A DNA stretch of 48,599 nt, taken from Myxosarcina sp. GI1 (lineage in GTDB: Bacteria; Cyanobacteriota; Cyanobacteriia; Cyanobacteriales; Xenococcaceae). The first letter of the stretch is position 1; the number at the start of each line of letters is the position of its first letter. This document shows positions 40,773 through 48,599 of this stretch, piece by piece. The position numbers were made by a program, and so were the translations under genes. The stretch is from contig NZ_JRFE01000029.1 of assembly GCF_000756305.1 (NCBI RefSeq), positions 1-48,599 on the forward strand, in the 5' to 3' direction. The notes beneath the pieces were generated by a model. The model was not told where the DNA came from. It saw only the letters and a program-made list of their open reading frames with translations, and did no database searches.

Positions 40773-42674
40773 CTACTGCCAAACATCTTGCCATTTAACA
40801 ATACCGCGATCGGCTAAAATCCAGCGACGCGAAATGGTATTTTCATAAAGTGGCGTATCGTTTTTTCGCCATAAAGCATATTTATAGGCGATCGCTTTAC
40901 CAGAACTCGCCGTAAAGGGAATTTCGCCAAACCAAGTATTAGAGTTAATATATTCCAAAGCATAGGCTTGACTCAAATCCCAATTACCCAATTCTGGACA
41001 GTCTCCCGTAACGACAACTGTTTCACCTGGTTGAGTACTAATGCCATTTACCTGTACGCGAACGATAGTTTTACCCTTAACGCGATCGCCAATATAGCTC
41101 AGGATAATAATTTCTTGCGATTTTAATTCTAGTTTTGATAGTTTGCCGTTATGGATTTCAAAAACACGATGAGTTAGCAAACAACGATATTCACCATCTT
41201 CTAAGTTGGTATCTACGTCAATAATCGATCGTTCGCCGCGATTAATGGCAACCAAACAGCGAGAATCTCGATAGCTGCGAGTATAACAATAAATATCGGA
41301 TGTAATATATCTTTCTACCTGACTGCCTAAAGATACTGCGGAGTTGAGCCTTCTTAGTTTGGAAAGTAAGTGTAAATCTCGATAGAGGGGACTATTGACA
41401 TCCCAATTTTCCATCATGGGACGATTGTAAGGATCGCGACCGCCATTGGTATCATTATGTAAGTATTGCTCGGTTCCATAATAAATACAGGGAATGCCCC
41501 GCGAAGTCATCAGTAGAGCGATCGCCATACGTAAATTAGCAGGATCTAAGTTTAAACTTTGGAATCGGGGCATATCGTGATTGTCGATAAAAGTAATTAG
41601 TTCTGTTGCCCGATAATAAAGGCGATCGAGATCGAACACCTCTTTAACCAAATAAAATCCTCTGGGATCTCCCGTTGCCAAAGCACCGCGAATTGCCTCA
41701 CACAAACCAAAGTCGAGAATTGACATCCCCGAAAAATTGGCAAAATCTACCGATTTTTGTTCCCAGGGTTTACTAAAACCCCATTCACCAAACATAAACA
41801 CGCTCGGTTTGTGTGTTTGAATATCGGTTATAAATTCTTGCCAGAACCAGAGTGGCATATGTTTTACCGTATCGATGCGTAAGGCATCTACACCCCGATC
41901 TAACCACTGCTTAACAGCAGATTTGATATAGTTACGAAACTCAAGATTGCTTTCGTTAAAAGTAGCCAACCCTGCCATCTCGCCGTATAAAAGCTGCCAT
42001 TCATCTTCCCAGTTAGTAATTTCGGGATTGTGATGGTACCAATGGCGATCGTCGTAATAAAAATCGGCAATTAATACCCCATCATCATAAAGTTCGCCTT
42101 TGTGTCCGTTAACATCGGGACTGCTATGATTACAAACAATATCTAAAATTAATTTCATGCCGCGAGCGTGCATCTCAGCAATCAATCGATCGAATGTCGT
42201 ACATTTATGTAGAGAATTTTCCTCATCTGGTGCCAAAAAGCGGGGGTTAATACGTTTAAAATCTTTCGTCCAATACCCGTGCATCGCGGCGCGTAGCGAA
42301 GCCATGCCGTTAGGCTTATCGAACTGTAGTTCTTCTACCTGCTCGAACAGAGGAGAAATCCACAAAGCCGTTACGCCCATATTTTTGAGGTAGTCCAGCT
42401 TATTGATAATACCTTGTAAATCTCCTCCCCAATATTTACCCCACTGTTGCCGAGTCGGATCGTAAAGTTGGGAATTTATTCCTGGATTATTGTTGGCATC
42501 ACCATCATTAAAGCGATCGACAATGATAAAGTAAATTGTCTCTTGGCGAAATTCGATCGCTCTGGTAAATAAGAATTCAAAATCCGAACTCGACTCTAAT
42601 TCACTGTGGCTTTCTGTCAGAAAACCCGATGCAGTTTTAACGGCTTGTCCCTCGTTTTTAGTTTGCGTTGCCAT
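40773..42674 (-). CDS. Alpha-amylase family glycoside hydrolase (GH13) with CBM20
   Basis: The 633-residue protein has the GH13 conserved regions DIVCNHSS, DALRIDTVKHMP (nucleophile Asp), FMFGEWG (acid Glu) and FIDNHDMPRF (transition-state Asp). A C-terminal starch-binding CBM20-like domain follows (about 535-625, VTGDCPELGNWD). No signal peptide was seen, so it probably acts on internal glycogen-derived glucans. It is the last gene of the leftward operon. Residues near 123-130 (MASLRAAM) are encoded by a common cyanobacterial repeat (around 42283-42306) placed in the usually short loop before HGYWT. Confidence 0.92.
   Translation of the reverse strand: MATQTKNEGQAVKTASGFLTESHSELESSSDFEFLFTRAIEFRQETIYFIIVDRFNDGDANNNPGINSQLYDPTRQQWGKYWGGDLQGIINKLDYLKNMGVTALWISPLFEQVEELQFDKPNGMASLRAAMHGYWTKDFKRINPRFLAPDEENSLHKCTTFDRLIAEMHARGMKLILDIVCNHSSPDVNGHKGELYDDGVLIADFYYDDRHWYHHNPEITNWEDEWQLLYGEMAGLATFNESNLEFRNYIKSAVKQWLDRGVDALRIDTVKHMPLWFWQEFITDIQTHKPSVFMFGEWGFSKPWEQKSVDFANFSGMSILDFGLCEAIRGALATGDPRGFYLVKEVFDLDRLYYRATELITFIDNHDMPRFQSLNLDPANLRMAIALLMTSRGIPCIYYGTEQYLHNDTNGGRDPYNRPMMENWDVNSPLYRDLHLLSKLRRLNSAVSLGSQVERYITSDIYCYTRSYRDSRCLVAINRGERSIIDVDTNLEDGEYRCLLTHRVFEIHNGKLSKLELKSQEIIILSYIGDRVKGKTIVRVQVNGISTQPGETVVVTGDCPELGNWDLSQAYALEYINSNTWFGEIPFTASSGKAIAYKYALWRKNDTPLYENTISRRWILADRGIVKWQDVWQ
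42283..42306 (-). repeat. Common cyanobacterial repeat translated inside the amylase
   Basis: CATCGCGGCGCGTAGCGAAG (plus strand), continuing CCATG, is the GGCTTCGCTACGCGCC-type repeat frequent in cyanobacterial intergenic DNA. Here it codes for MASLRAAM, placed before the conserved HGYWTKDF. Confidence 0.6.
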
Positions 42675-42744
42675 AATTTTATTCTGATTAAAATTTAAGT
42701 CCCCTATTCATTGCTACGCAATAGAATAGTTTTTAACTAATTAG

Positions 42745-42772
42745 CTAATGGCTAAAAGCTAACGGCTAAAAG
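42745..42772. repeat. Tandem 14-bp repeat between kinase and amylase genes
   Basis: CTAATGGCTAAAAG (42745-42758) is followed by CTAACGGCTAAAAG (42759-42772), one base different. It lies in the 105-bp spacer of the leftward operon and may carry weak secondary structure. No function is known. Confidence 0.6.
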
Positions 42773-42779
42773 CTTAGTT

Positions 42780-43208
42780 TTAACGATGCACGACCAAAAT
42801 ATTACGATTGCGATTGTCTATTCTTTCGTAACGAAACTCATCGACGCTATTTAAGGCTAAGTGAATACCCAGTCCACCAATCTCTCTAGTTTCTAGCATT
42901 TGGGTTAAGTCTTCTAGTTGTAAGGGAATTTTTTGCTGGGGATTGTAGTTTATTCCCGTATCTTCTAAAGAAAGAGTCAAACTAGAATTGTCAACAATAG
43001 CAGTTAGATGTATCTCTCCCGTCAGCCCAGCCTTTTGATAACCGTGAGTGATAATGTTGGTAGCAATTTCGTCTACTGCCAGACGTAGTTTATAAGCAGC
43101 CTGACGTTTTAGATCGGCAGCAGTCGTTACTTGTTTGACATATTGAGCGATCGCGCTTAAAGAATCTATAGTTCCAGGAACGGTTAAAGTTTCCACGATT
43201 TCTATCAT
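42780..43208 (-). CDS. RsbW/SpoIIAB-like anti-sigma serine kinase
   Basis: The 142-residue GHKL ATPase domain has the N-box EIATNIITHGYQ, G1 box DTGINYNP and G2 box GGLGIHLA. Such kinases phosphorylate STAS antagonists and bind a sigma factor or another target. It forms a module with the RsbU-like phosphatase just upstream and the two STAS proteins. No sigma factor gene is visible in the window, so the output could be enzyme control rather than transcription. Confidence 0.9.
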   Translation of the reverse strand: MIEIVETLTVPGTIDSLSAIAQYVKQVTTAADLKRQAAYKLRLAVDEIATNIITHGYQKAGLTGEIHLTAIVDNSSLTLSLEDTGINYNPQQKIPLQLEDLTQMLETREIGGLGIHLALNSVDEFRYERIDNRNRNILVVHR

Positions 43209-43251
43209 CTATTTGCATATAAAACACTTTTAGCCTTGAGGCTATTAATTT

Positions 43252-44625
43252 CTAACTTCGTCGCACCGCCAGCATAGTAATGTCATCAAACTGAGGCGTG
43301 CGATCGATATGAGTAAATAAATCAGTTGCTATAGTTTCGAGTAATTTAGTAGCTTGGGTATGAGGTTGTTCCAAGAGCGATCGTAAACGATGGGAAGTAA
43401 ACAATTCGCCGTCGGCATTTTTTCCCTCGGTAACACCATCGGTATAGCCAAACAACGTATCCCCTGCTTCTAACCGAACCTGACCTATTGCAAATTTAAC
43501 ATTAGGCATCATTCCCACCGCAGGACCAGTAGCTTTTAAAGTTTGTTTAATTCTAGAATCACCAACCACAAATAAAGGTTCGTGTCCGCCATTGATATAA
43601 GTCAACTCGCCTGTAGCGGGATCTAGTACCCCAAAAAACATGGTGGCAAACATACTCAATTTCCAGTGGTTTTGAGCGACATACTGATTGGTAAGTTCTA
43701 CCGCTTGCAAAATTTGTTCTTGACTAGATTTGCCAGTTGTAGAAAATCCTTGAAGTTGAGTTTGTCCCGAAAAGATTCTAATCAAACTACGCATCAAAGC
43801 CATAAATAAAGCTGCACCAACCCCTTTATCGCAAACATCGGCAATGACCAATCCGACATAGTTATCTAAAGGAAAAATATCATAAAAATCGCCAGCAACT
43901 TGTTTGGCAGGGTGAAAACAGGCGGCAATTTCCCAATTGAGAGGTTGGTAAACAGTGTCGGGCAAAAAGTCGATTTGAAACTGTCTGCCTACTTCTAATT
44001 CGTTGTCTAAAGCTGCTGAATACTGTTTGAGTTGGAAGTACAAGCGGGCATTTTCTAAAACCAAGCCAAGTCTCTCGGTAGTTATCTCTATTTGTCGGGC
44101 GAGTTCTCGACTAAAGCGATTGGGTTCGGAATGTAATAGGGTCAGGATACCTAAAAGTTCGTTTCCTCTGTGAATGGGAACTGCTAAAGCCGAACGTACC
44201 TTGTATGGTTGATCTGCTAGCGTCAACCAACGGCTATCTTTTTCAGTGTCGGCAATCAATCCTACCTGATGATGGGTACTAACCCAGCCTGCCAAGCCTT
44301 TATCTAGCACCCTCCCAATTAATTGAATCCGTTGTCGATCGCTAACTTCCGAACGAGACAAAATAGCATCGATTACCTTGCCAGAATCGAGCAAAAATAA
44401 ACTACCCTTCTCCGCATTGGTTAAAGCCGTGACCAAATCTAGTGTCGTCTGCAAAGAAGCTTTGAGTACTCCATCTCGCACGGGACAACGTTCGATCTCG
44501 ACCAAATTTTCTAGCAACTGTTGTTGAACTTCAAAAGCCGCTTTCTCGGTTTTGAGACTGGCAACTTCTTGTCGTAGAGACTCTAGTTCTTGTATTTGTT
44601 CTATAGTTAAATTGCAAGTACTCAC
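43252..44625 (-). CDS. RsbU-like PP2C phosphatase with GAF domain
   Basis: The N-terminal coiled coil is followed by a GAF domain (EKGSLFLLDSGKVIDAI, to VLENARL) and a SpoIIE/PP2C domain with VAGDFYDIF, VIADVCDKGVGAALFMA and a C-terminal FDDITMLAVRR. The enzyme should dephosphorylate the STAS proteins in response to a signal sensed by the GAF domain. I prefer GTG 44625 as the start, since the longer TTG start at 44676, despite an AGAGGA site, sits within a hairpin loop and adds a sequence unlike the family. The longer form (to 44676) cannot be excluded. Confidence 0.9.
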   Translation of the reverse strand: MSTCNLTIEQIQELESLRQEVASLKTEKAAFEVQQQLLENLVEIERCPVRDGVLKASLQTTLDLVTALTNAEKGSLFLLDSGKVIDAILSRSEVSDRQRIQLIGRVLDKGLAGWVSTHHQVGLIADTEKDSRWLTLADQPYKVRSALAVPIHRGNELLGILTLLHSEPNRFSRELARQIEITTERLGLVLENARLYFQLKQYSAALDNELEVGRQFQIDFLPDTVYQPLNWEIAACFHPAKQVAGDFYDIFPLDNYVGLVIADVCDKGVGAALFMALMRSLIRIFSGQTQLQGFSTTGKSSQEQILQAVELTNQYVAQNHWKLSMFATMFFGVLDPATGELTYINGGHEPLFVVGDSRIKQTLKATGPAVGMMPNVKFAIGQVRLEAGDTLFGYTDGVTEGKNADGELFTSHRLRSLLEQPHTQATKLLETIATDLFTHIDRTPQFDDITMLAVRRS

Positions 44626-44659
44626 GATTTGGCGATTAGAAATTAGTAATGAGTTGAGT

Positions 44660-44693
44660 AAGCAAGAGAAAAACAAAATCGTTCCTCTTGCTT
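44660..44693. promoter_or_regulatory. Hairpin between the STAS and phosphatase genes
   Basis: AAGCAAGAG (44660-44668) pairs with CTCTTGCTT (44685-44693) around a 16-base T-rich loop. The hairpin could end or slow leftward transcription, or hide the possible AGAGGA/TTG start of the phosphatase. There is no clear T-run after the stem, so it is not a standard terminator. Confidence 0.4.
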
Positions 44694-44706
44694 GGTAATA
44701 TTGTCT

Positions 44707-45036
44707 TTAGCTGGCAACTGGTTCGTATTCATCTACAATCGTAATGCTGTGATGAAAGCCAGTTTTTTCTAAAGTGTCTAAAACCATTTCTTGAGGGCTA
44801 ACAACGTATATCTCTACGTCAGCACCCATTTTTTGCTTGGAGAAAATCAGTACTCGCAAACCAGCACTGGACATATATTCCAAGTCTTCGGTCAGCAAAA
44901 CTAACCTGTTAATATATTGAGTTGGTATTGATTCGATTTTTTCTTTAAATATGGGTGCGGTACTGGCATCCAATTCGCCAGATAAAGTAATTTGAGCGAC
45001 ATTATCCTCAATTTGTAAAATTGCTGCAAAACTCAT
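44707..45036 (-). CDS. STAS-domain anti-sigma factor antagonist
   Basis: This 109-residue SpoIIAA-like protein has GELDASTAPIFKEKI and the phosphorylation segment LEYMSSAGLRVLIF, where Ser57 is the likely kinase target. It should switch between a phosphorylated form and a free form that binds the RsbW-like kinase. It lies between glgX and the phosphatase gene in the same operon. It shares only the family core with the other STAS protein at 47207. Confidence 0.92.
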   Translation of the reverse strand: MSFAAILQIEDNVAQITLSGELDASTAPIFKEKIESIPTQYINRLVLLTEDLEYMSSAGLRVLIFSKQKMGADVEIYVVSPQEMVLDTLEKTGFHHSITIVDEYEPVAS

Positions 45037-45080
45037 GTTTTTCTCCTAAAAATAGCGTTGATAATTCTAATTTTTTACTT

Positions 45081-47210
45081 CTACTTACCGACTAAAATTA
45101 CTACCGAGCGATCGCCCAACAGAATTCCTGTTTGATTTTCCAGTTTGGGTTCTGTTCCTAGTTGCCAAATATCTTCGGGGGAAGGTACACCAGTATTAGC
45201 AAAAACGTGCCAGTTCATTCCCGTAGGTAAGCCTGGTAGTTCAAACCAGTTTGCCTGCCAGTGAACATTCATCGCCACATAGATATAGTTATCTTCAACC
45301 GTTCCCTGTCGAGCGTGTTTGCCACACAGCATAAAAGCTAATGTACGGCTGGAATCTGACCAGTCAGCCTGCCAAGCTCGATCGCCGTGCCAGGTAATAT
45401 CTGCATAGCCGCTACCGACATAATCACGATTTTGGAAGTGCTGGCGATTGCGTAAAACGGGGTGTGCTTTACGAAAAGCAATACAGTGTTGGAAAAACCC
45501 AAACAAGTCGGCATTGCTTTCTAACAGATTCCAATCGAGCCAGTTTAACTGGTTATCGTGACAGTAGGTATTGTTGTTACCCTGTTTGGTACGTCCGAGT
45601 TCGTCTCCCATGAGAATCATCGGTACTCCCTGACTGACCACTAACATCGCTACGGCATTTTTAATCTGTCGCCGTCGCAAAGCATTAATTTCAGGATCGT
45701 CGGTCGCACCTTCCCAACCACAATTCCAACTTTCGTTACTGTTATCGCCGTCGTTGTTGTTTTCGCCATTGGCTTGATTGTGTTTCTGATTATAAGAAAC
45801 CAAATCCATCAAGGTAAAACCATCGTGAGCGGTAATAAAATTGATTGAAGTAGCAGGGGCGCGTCCTTCCCAGGCATAGAGGTCTGGCGATCCTTGCAAT
45901 TTCTGAGCCATTTCGCCAACGGTGGCATCGCCTTTAAGAAACTTACGTATGGTATCGCGATACTTACCGTTCCACTCCGCCCAGCGTCCATAAGCGGGAA
46001 AAGAACCAACCTGATACAAACCGCCAGCATCCCAGGCTTCGGCAATCAGTTTGCATTTAGCCAAAATCGGATCGAAAGCCAGAGTTTCTAACAGAGGTGG
46101 GTTGGCTAGAGGAAAACCCCAGGGATCGCGTCCTAAAATTGATGCCAGGTCAAAGCGAAAACCGTCAATGTGATATTCTTCTGCCCAATAGCGCAGACAG
46201 TCTAGAACTAAGTTACGCACGATGGGATTGTTACAGTTGAGAGTATTACCGCAACCGCTAAAGTTGAAATAATACCCTTCGGGAGTCAGCATATAGTAGG
46301 TCTTGTTATCGATACCGCGAAAAGAAATCGTCGGTCCTTGTTCGTTTCCCTCAGCAGTGTGATTGAAAACCACATCTAAAATTATTTCAATGCCGTTTTT
46401 GTGTAATTCTTTGACTAAAGCCTTTAACTCGTCCGCCTGCATTCCCAGCCTTCCCGTAGCGGCGTAACCCGCTTTGGGAGCGAAAAAGCCAACAGTACTG
46501 TAACCCCAATAATTGAGTAATACTTCTCCCGTTTCGGGGTTGAGACGGCTATTTTCAAACTCATCGAATTCAAAAATGGGCATCAATTCGATCGCATTTA
46601 CTCCCAATTCTTTGAGATAGGGAATTTTATCGCGAATTCCCGCAAAAGTACCCTGGTGTTTCGCTGGTACTCCCGAAGAAGCATCGCGAGTAAAGCTACG
46701 GACGTGCATCTCATAGATAATCTGATCGGCAGGTTCGATTTCTAAAGGACGGTCGTCTTCCCAATCAAAGTCATCAAAGACAATGCGAGAGCGATGTTGG
46801 TATGTATCTTCCCAGTTTGGAGGAGTCCCCCAAATATCTCGACCACCCATAATTTTGGCATAGGGATCTGCCAGAATTTTATTACTGTCAAACCACTGAC
46901 CTGCGGCAAAGTCATTGGGTCCATCCATACGATAGCCATATTCTAAGTTCTCGTAATCGAGATCGAAGACCACCATACAGTAAACATTGCCGATGCGAAA
47001 CTCTTTAGGGAAAGGGATTTCCACCATTGGCTGGGGTGCGTGTTTTTTAAACAAAACCAGGGTGCAGGAAGTGGCATGACTGGAAAAGATCGAAAAGTTT
47101 ACTCCTCCAGGTACTAAAGTCGCACCAAAGGGAAACGGTTTTCCCCGACGCAGCTTTAAGTTGCTATAGTTATGAGTGGGATGAATATCGATGCGTTCGG
47201 TGGCGATCAT
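45081..47210 (-). CDS. glgX: Glycogen debranching enzyme, GlgX/isoamylase type
   Basis: The 709-residue GH13 protein has an N-terminal CBM48-like domain (FPFGATLVPGGVNFSIFSS) and the catalytic regions DVVFNHTAEG, DGFRFDLASIL, LIAEAWDAGG and FITAHDGFTL. It cleaves alpha-1,6 branches of glycogen or limit dextrin. Its start ATG overlaps the stop of the upstream STAS gene in an ATGA (47207-47210), indicating translational coupling. The alpha-amylase, STAS, kinase and phosphatase genes are in the same leftward operon, suggesting partner-switch control of glycogen use. TreX-like activity is the alternative. Confidence 0.93.
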   Translation of the reverse strand: MIATERIDIHPTHNYSNLKLRRGKPFPFGATLVPGGVNFSIFSSHATSCTLVLFKKHAPQPMVEIPFPKEFRIGNVYCMVVFDLDYENLEYGYRMDGPNDFAAGQWFDSNKILADPYAKIMGGRDIWGTPPNWEDTYQHRSRIVFDDFDWEDDRPLEIEPADQIIYEMHVRSFTRDASSGVPAKHQGTFAGIRDKIPYLKELGVNAIELMPIFEFDEFENSRLNPETGEVLLNYWGYSTVGFFAPKAGYAATGRLGMQADELKALVKELHKNGIEIILDVVFNHTAEGNEQGPTISFRGIDNKTYYMLTPEGYYFNFSGCGNTLNCNNPIVRNLVLDCLRYWAEEYHIDGFRFDLASILGRDPWGFPLANPPLLETLAFDPILAKCKLIAEAWDAGGLYQVGSFPAYGRWAEWNGKYRDTIRKFLKGDATVGEMAQKLQGSPDLYAWEGRAPATSINFITAHDGFTLMDLVSYNQKHNQANGENNNDGDNSNESWNCGWEGATDDPEINALRRRQIKNAVAMLVVSQGVPMILMGDELGRTKQGNNNTYCHDNQLNWLDWNLLESNADLFGFFQHCIAFRKAHPVLRNRQHFQNRDYVGSGYADITWHGDRAWQADWSDSSRTLAFMLCGKHARQGTVEDNYIYVAMNVHWQANWFELPGLPTGMNWHVFANTGVPSPEDIWQLGTEPKLENQTGILLGDRSVVILVGK

Positions 47211-47551
47211 GCTACTGACTCCTGAAGTTCGGTTAATGCAGCTTCGCGAGTTTCACCTGTAGTAAAAAAGTCGAGAAATCCCGTAACGGACATGGTATCT
47301 TGTAGGTCTTCGGAAAGTCCGACTAAAACTAACTTTCCGTTTTTAGCTGTGGTTTGTCGATACAAAGAGAGCAATACTCGTAACCCCGCACTAGACATAT
47401 AGGGTACTTGGCTCATGTCGAGCAAAATTTTACTGTTTGGCTGTGCTAGAGGTAATATTTGTTGCTGTACTTGGGGAGCAGTGCTGGCATCGACATCGCC
47501 AGCTAATTCTACTACTGCGATATCTTCTAAGTTTTTGACGTTAATTTCCAT
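47207..47551 (-). CDS. STAS-domain anti-sigma factor antagonist
   Basis: This 114-residue SpoIIAA-like protein has LAGDVDASTAPQVQQ and the phosphorylation segment VPYMSSAGLRVL, where Ser54 is the likely phosphosite. Its stop overlaps the glgX start by four bases (ATGA), so the two proteins are made together. It is the first of two STAS genes in an operon that also has one kinase and one phosphatase. Confidence 0.92.
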   Translation of the reverse strand: MEINVKNLEDIAVVELAGDVDASTAPQVQQQILPLAQPNSKILLDMSQVPYMSSAGLRVLLSLYRQTTAKNGKLVLVGLSEDLQDTMSVTGFLDFFTTGETREAALTELQESVA

Positions 47552-47610
47552 TGTTAGCGGTTAGTAGTTAGTGGTTAGTCTTGAGGTATTGGATAATCCC
47601 CCTCTGCTAG

Positions 47611-48599
47611 TTAATTGGGAACGATTTGAACTTTGATTTTGACTCGTTCTTTGGTTTTGGGCAGCTTGACGATTAAGTTATCGGCATCAAAATGACTGTA
47701 GGGTTCGCCATCGACTTCGCAACTGCCAATCTTGATGCTACCAGGGGGTAAAATATCGGGAGCAACTCTTAAGATGTCATCGGGAAAACCGCCAGGAAGA
47801 GGTTTGAAGTAAAAATCCATTGGTTGCTTGGTAATCAGCAGATTGGTATAGACTGCCGCCAGATAACACAATTCAAAGGAATGATAGCCGCTCATCGAGT
47901 GAGAGCCTTTACCCCTTTCGTTACCGCCAGCTAAGTAGGGAATGCCATTAGCTAGAACGTTAAAATAAATACCGCCGTCTTCAATATCGAGGAAGTTGGC
48001 ATTGTAAAAACTAGAAGCTTCCCTTGCCAAACGGCGATATTCAGATTTATCGAGAACGCCCGCCAAAATTAGATAGGCTAGAATCGCTTGTTCTTGTTGC
48101 CACCAGGCTTTGCGGTCGTGCCAGACATAGCGATGAACCGTTTCGCCTTCTCCCAACAGACGCTCGACGACATCGTACCAGCCACCACGTTGGCGATCGC
48201 TCCCAACATCGGGCATTAAATAGGCGATTTTAGTAGCCAAATTGACATATTCATCTTTGGCTTTCAAGCTCTGCATCCGCATTAGATTCCAGGCAATCTT
48301 AAGATTATGTCCGACTACAGCGCGGTTTTGCTGCCAACCCCAGGTGGTATCGTGGGACCAGTCTTCATTAAATCTTTCCTGAACGAAAGGACTGTTTTGG
48401 TAATCGGGGAAGTATTTAGCAATGGTGTCGAAAGTATACTCCAACATCTCGGCATATTTGCGATCGCCAGTTGCTAAATACAAATTAATCAGATAGGCTG
48501 GAGCGTGGTCGCCGACAGAGTTCCAGTTCTTTTTGCCTTGATTGTGTCCTAAAGCCTCGCTGCGTGGATCGAGGGTCATTGGTTCTAAGTGAGAAAAGT
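47611..48599 (-). CDS. AGE-family epimerase/isomerase (N-acylglucosamine 2-epimerase-like), 5' end outside the window
   Basis: The visible 329 codons encode an alpha/alpha-barrel protein with WNSVGDHAPAYLINLYLATGD, GHNLKIAWNLMRMQ and WWQQEQAILAYLILAG, the pattern of N-acylglucosamine 2-epimerase and cellobiose-epimerase relatives. The frame stays open past the ATG at 48579 to the edge of the window (FSHLEPMTLDPRSE), and the alignment suggests the protein continues upstream, so this is a partial gene. Its position at the head of the glycogen operon hints at a sugar-related role. The exact substrate is unknown. Confidence 0.82.
   Translation of the reverse strand, partial: FSHLEPMTLDPRSEALGHNQGKKNWNSVGDHAPAYLINLYLATGDRKYAEMLEYTFDTIAKYFPDYQNSPFVQERFNEDWSHDTTWGWQQNRAVVGHNLKIAWNLMRMQSLKAKDEYVNLATKIAYLMPDVGSDRQRGGWYDVVERLLGEGETVHRYVWHDRKAWWQQEQAILAYLILAGVLDKSEYRRLAREASSFYNANFLDIEDGGIYFNVLANGIPYLAGGNERGKGSHSMSGYHSFELCYLAAVYTNLLITKQPMDFYFKPLPGGFPDDILRVAPDILPPGSIKIGSCEVDGEPYSHFDADNLIVKLPKTKERVKIKVQIVPN

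Overview
The window is about 48.6 kb of cyanobacterial chromosome. The evidence is the very dense scatter of the HIP1 octamer GCGATCGC, low-to-moderate GC, few Shine-Dalgarno sites, an AMIN-type TonB receptor, an SLH/OprB-type porin, and cyanobacterial short repeats (8-mers, heptamers and hairpin elements). I cannot name a genus. No rRNA, tRNA, transposase or CRISPR array was seen.

Layout. (1) 56-4746: an EntS-like MFS exporter (-), an MntA/HepT toxin-antitoxin pair (+), and an AMIN-domain TonB-dependent siderophore receptor (-). (2) 4747-5437: a 691-bp divergent control region with a 16-bp-arm inverted repeat next to a 19-bp, 9-1-9 Fur-box-shaped palindrome. The core of that palindrome recurs before the importer at 34.8 kb. 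(3) 5438-35989: fifteen plus-strand genes forming a hybrid NRPS-PKS metallophore cluster. They are an aryl/acyl carrier protein, an AcpS-like PPTase, a benzoate-CoA-ligase-type activating enzyme, a MbtI/Irp9-type salicylate synthase, a second degenerate AcpS-like protein, a KASIII-ACP fusion, Cyc-A(Cys)-PCP, KS-AT-KR-ACP, a free-standing C domain, an EctB-like diaminobutyrate aminotransferase, half-C-A(Dab?)-PCP-C-TauD, interface-like C-A(Asp)-PCP-reductase, a SAM methyltransferase, an AMT-type aminotransferase and an RhtX/FptX-like MFS importer. (4) 36367-40756: a heme-sensor-like class III nucleotide cyclase with a PilZ-like tail, an MBL-fold hydrolase and an SLH porin. (5) 40773-48599 (-): glycogen/starch enzymes (an alpha-amylase with CBM20, GlgX, and a partial AGE-family epimerase) interleaved with a partner-switching module (RsbW-like kinase, RsbU-like phosphatase, two STAS proteins).

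How the cluster may work (inference). Chorismate becomes salicylate, which is activated and loaded on a carrier. It is condensed and cyclised with Cys to a hydroxyphenyl-thiazoline and extended by one malonate with ketoreduction. It is then joined to 2,4-diaminobutyrate and to aspartate that the fused TauD enzyme beta-hydroxylates, and released reductively as an aldehyde, perhaps then transaminated and methylated. This would combine a pyochelin/yersiniabactin-like head with a beta-hydroxyaspartate tail. The receptor and importer point to iron (or another metal) uptake.

The two least expected points are these. First, the PKS-to-Dab junction has no intact condensation site: the free C domain has His to Phe in HHxxxDG, and the next protein starts with half a C domain. 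Second, palindromic repeat elements are not only between genes but are translated in frame inside several megasynthases, including at the same loop of two different A domains.
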